This document shows, piece after piece, positions 5,790-7,484 of a DNA stretch of 7,484 nt. The stretch is from CAYWGR01 sp964458015 (GTDB taxonomy: Bacteria; Planctomycetota; Planctomycetia; Pirellulales; Thermoguttaceae). The DNA is taken from positions 1 through 7,484 of the forward strand of contig CAYWGR010000226.1 of the NCBI GenBank assembly GCA_964458015.1, written 5' to 3'. The position numbers and the translations under genes are program-made. The notes under the pieces are model-generated. The model was not told the DNA's origin. It saw nothing but the letters and a program-made list of their open reading frames with translations, and ran no database searches. The number at the start of each line of letters is the position of its first letter. Positions within the stretch are counted from its first letter, which is position 1.

Positions 5790-7484
5790 ATGAGAACATA
5801 TATCGCGAGAGTTTTGGCATCCCTCGCCATCGTATTCTTCCTATCAAGCCCAATCCTCTACGCCCAAGGCGGTCGTGGAGGAGGTGGAGGCGGCGGCCGC
5901 GGAGGCTTTGGCGGAGGCGGAGGCGGAGGCGGAGGCGGAGCTGGCGGCGGGGGCTTCGGCGGCGGCGGTTTCAGTGGAGGTGGAGGATCTTCCGGTGGAA
6001 GCGGTAGTCGAACGGGTAACTCCGGCAGCGGAAAATCCTTCGGCGGTGGACAACAAGGCAGTGGACAATCCAGCGGCGGACAAGGTGGCAGCGGCGGGCA
6101 AGGCAGCGGCCTGAAATCCAGCGGCGGACAAGGTGGCAGCGGCGGTCAAGGCAGCGGCCTGAAATCCGGCGGCGGATGGCAATCCGGTGGCCAAGGCGGT
6201 GGGTGGCAATCCGGTGGCGGTTTTGGCGGCGGTCAAGGCGGAAATGCTAAAGGCCGATCTGGTCCTGGCGGCTCTATTGGTGGGCACAATTTTGGATTTC
6301 AAGGCACTCCAGGCGGTCACGGCTCCGGTGGTCCCAACAACCCCGTGATGCGATCCTTCAGCGGTGGGCCGGGTCGATTCGTTGGCCCTGGCGGACCAGG
6401 CCCTCACGGCGGACCTTGGGGACCGGGCGGCCCCGGTTTTCATCCTTACGGATCTTGGTATCACGGCGATTGGCGGCCCGGCCCGGGGTGGGCTCATCCC
6501 TGGCACGTCGGACCCGTCGGTTGGTTTTCCGTCGGTTTCGTAACCGGCGCTATCGTTTGGGATGCCCCTTGGTACTGGGGATACTGGCCCTATTACAACC
6601 CTTACTACACCGAGGTCATCGTCATCGAAGGCGGCACGACCATCGACTATTCGCGGCCCATTGTCGTTTCAACTCCTCCGGCAGCTTTGCCGGGCAGCAC
6701 AACCCAAACGGCGGCCGACACCCAAGCGTCGCAACTGCTCGACGCCGCACGAGTCTCGTTCTCCAGTGGCGACTACACGACGGCCCTGGGCCTTGTCAAT
6801 CAAGCGATCTCCCGGAAACCCAACGACCCCGTGCTGCATGAGTTCCGCGGTTTGATCCTGTTTGCAACCAAGCAATACAAACAGGCCGCGGCAACCATCT
6901 ATGCCGTGCTTTCGGTCGGTCCCGGCTGGGATTGGGCTACCATGAGCAGCTTCTATTCAAATACCGAGGCCTACACCAGCCAACTCCGCGCGTTGGAGCA
7001 ATATCGCAATGCAAACCTCAACGCAGCGGACGTTCGTTTCCTGTTGGCTTACCACTATATGACTTGCGGCCATACTGATGCGGCGCAAACCGAGCTGAAA
7101 GAGGCCGTGCGTCTGAATCCCAAGGACCAGTTGTCGTCCCAATTGCTCGCCGGCCTCTCGTCGAACAAGGATGCGACGGCGACAGCAACGCCGCCTGAGC
7201 CCAGCCAAACAGCCGCGACGGCCGTGCCCGTCACGGTCGCCGCCTTGGTGGGCAATTGGCAGGCTATCCGTTCGACCGACGAATCGATCACATTCAACCT
7301 GACGGCCGAAAATACGTATGCCTGGAAATATGTAAACAAGGGGAAAACCCAGGAGTTTAGCGGCACATTCACGTTGGCCGACAATCTCCTCATCCTCAAG
7401 CAGGAAGGCAACCCCACGATGATCGGCCAGGTTTCGCAACTGAGTCCGACGCAGTTCAACTTCAAATTGGCCGGTAATAATCCC
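5790..7484 (+). CDS. Secreted glycine-rich TPR protein, C-terminus cut off by window edge
   Basis: An open frame of 565 codons runs to the right edge without a stop. ATG 5790 has AGGA 9 nt upstream. Residues 1-25 form a signal peptide (MRTYIARVLASLAIVFFL..., LYA|Q). Residues about 27-205 are very rich in Gly with Ser/Gln, including a Gly10 run and two 16-residue tandem repeats. Residues about 205-270 are Trp/Tyr/Pro/His-rich (WYHGDW, WYWGYWPYY). Residues about 310-440 contain TPR-like helix pairs (LLDAARVSFSSGDYTTAL..., ADVRFLLAYHYMTCGH...), usually protein-binding. From about 486 a beta-rich domain begins (LVGNW..., FSGTFTL, LLILKQEG, FNFKLAG) resembling C-terminal domains of other planctomycete secreted proteins. 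It is probably exported and perhaps associated with the cell surface; the exact role is unknown. Codon use in the TPR part matches rho, while the Gly tract shows simple-sequence expansion. Confidence 0.9.
   Translation, partial: MRTYIARVLASLAIVFFLSSPILYAQGGRGGGGGGGRGGFGGGGGGGGGGAGGGGFGGGGFSGGGGSSGGSGSRTGNSGSGKSFGGGQQGSGQSSGGQGGSGGQGSGLKSSGGQGGSGGQGSGLKSGGGWQSGGQGGGWQSGGGFGGGQGGNAKGRSGPGGSIGGHNFGFQGTPGGHGSGGPNNPVMRSFSGGPGRFVGPGGPGPHGGPWGPGGPGFHPYGSWYHGDWRPGPGWAHPWHVGPVGWFSVGFVTGAIVWDAPWYWGYWPYYNPYYTEVIVIEGGTTIDYSRPIVVSTPPAALPGSTTQTAADTQASQLLDAARVSFSSGDYTTALGLVNQAISRKPNDPVLHEFRGLILFATKQYKQAAATIYAVLSVGPGWDWATMSSFYSNTEAYTSQLRALEQYRNANLNAADVRFLLAYHYMTCGHTDAAQTELKEAVRLNPKDQLSSQLLAGLSSNKDATATATPPEPSQTAATAVPVTVAALVGNWQAIRSTDESITFNLTAENTYAWKYVNKGKTQEFSGTFTLADNLLILKQEGNPTMIGQVSQLSPTQFNFKLAGNNP
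5910..5939 (+). repeat. Hexanucleotide microsatellite (GGCGGA) x5 in the Gly tract
   Basis: Five perfect GGCGGA copies encode ten consecutive Gly residues in the secreted TPR protein. Copy-number change would alter length by two residues per unit without frameshift. Confidence 0.95.
6072..6167 (+). repeat. Two tandem 48-bp repeats in the Gly-rich region
   Basis: Units 6072-6119 and 6120-6167 differ at one base only, a silent GGG/GGT Gly codon change. Each encodes 16 residues of Gly/Ser/Gln with a GLKS end. A shorter repeat of TGGCAATCCGGTGGC follows within 6178-6225. The near-identity implies a recent duplication. Confidence 0.95.

Noticed and set aside
5844..6506. Minus-strand Ala/Ser/Thr-rich frame opposite the Gly-rich region
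   Set aside because: It is the mirror of a low-complexity GGC/GGA tract; the plus strand has the signal peptide, Shine-Dalgarno and downstream TPR domain.

Overview
The window looks like a planctomycete chromosome fragment, probably Pirellulales-like and probably from a draft or metagenome assembly because it contains a run of Ns. The assignment rests on gene content. There is a Rho factor without the usual N-terminal helical domain but with a basic Gly/Arg/Gln-rich tail. There are also large secreted proteins, a thioredoxin fused through a long Pro/Ala-rich linker to YHS-like repeats, and a Gly-rich secreted TPR protein. Genes are widely spaced and appear mostly monocistronic. No sequence search was possible, so the taxon is an inference.

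Layout: (1) 1-1798, minus: the N-terminal 599 residues of a large secreted protein of unknown function, running off the left edge, with a TATAAT box about 97 bp upstream. (2) 1799-2197: intergenic, with two short hairpins. (3) 2198-3477, minus: secreted thioredoxin-fold protein with C-terminal tandem YHS-like units. A 10-N assembly gap at 3303-3312 falls exactly where the CxxC active site should be, and flanking frames show that the true gap length is not 10. (4) 3478-4233: a 756-bp region without a convincing protein gene. It carries a near-consensus promoter (TTGACA, 16 bp, TATGAT), then about 390 bases that fold on paper into a nearly continuous chain of nested helices, then a terminator-like hairpin with a T tract. 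(5) 4234-5529, plus: rho. (6) 5530-5789: nested hairpins after rho, then a promoter with a perfect TATAAT. (7) 5790-7484, plus: Gly-rich secreted TPR protein, open at the right edge.

The most interesting item is the structured region in front of rho. It could be a free-standing noncoding RNA of about 420 nt or a very long autoregulatory 5' leader of rho. It lacks the signature sequences of RNase P RNA, tmRNA and SRP RNA as far as can be judged by eye. The three non-rho genes all encode exported proteins whose predicted signal peptides end in Ala followed by Gln. Nothing in the sequence ties them to rho in one pathway.
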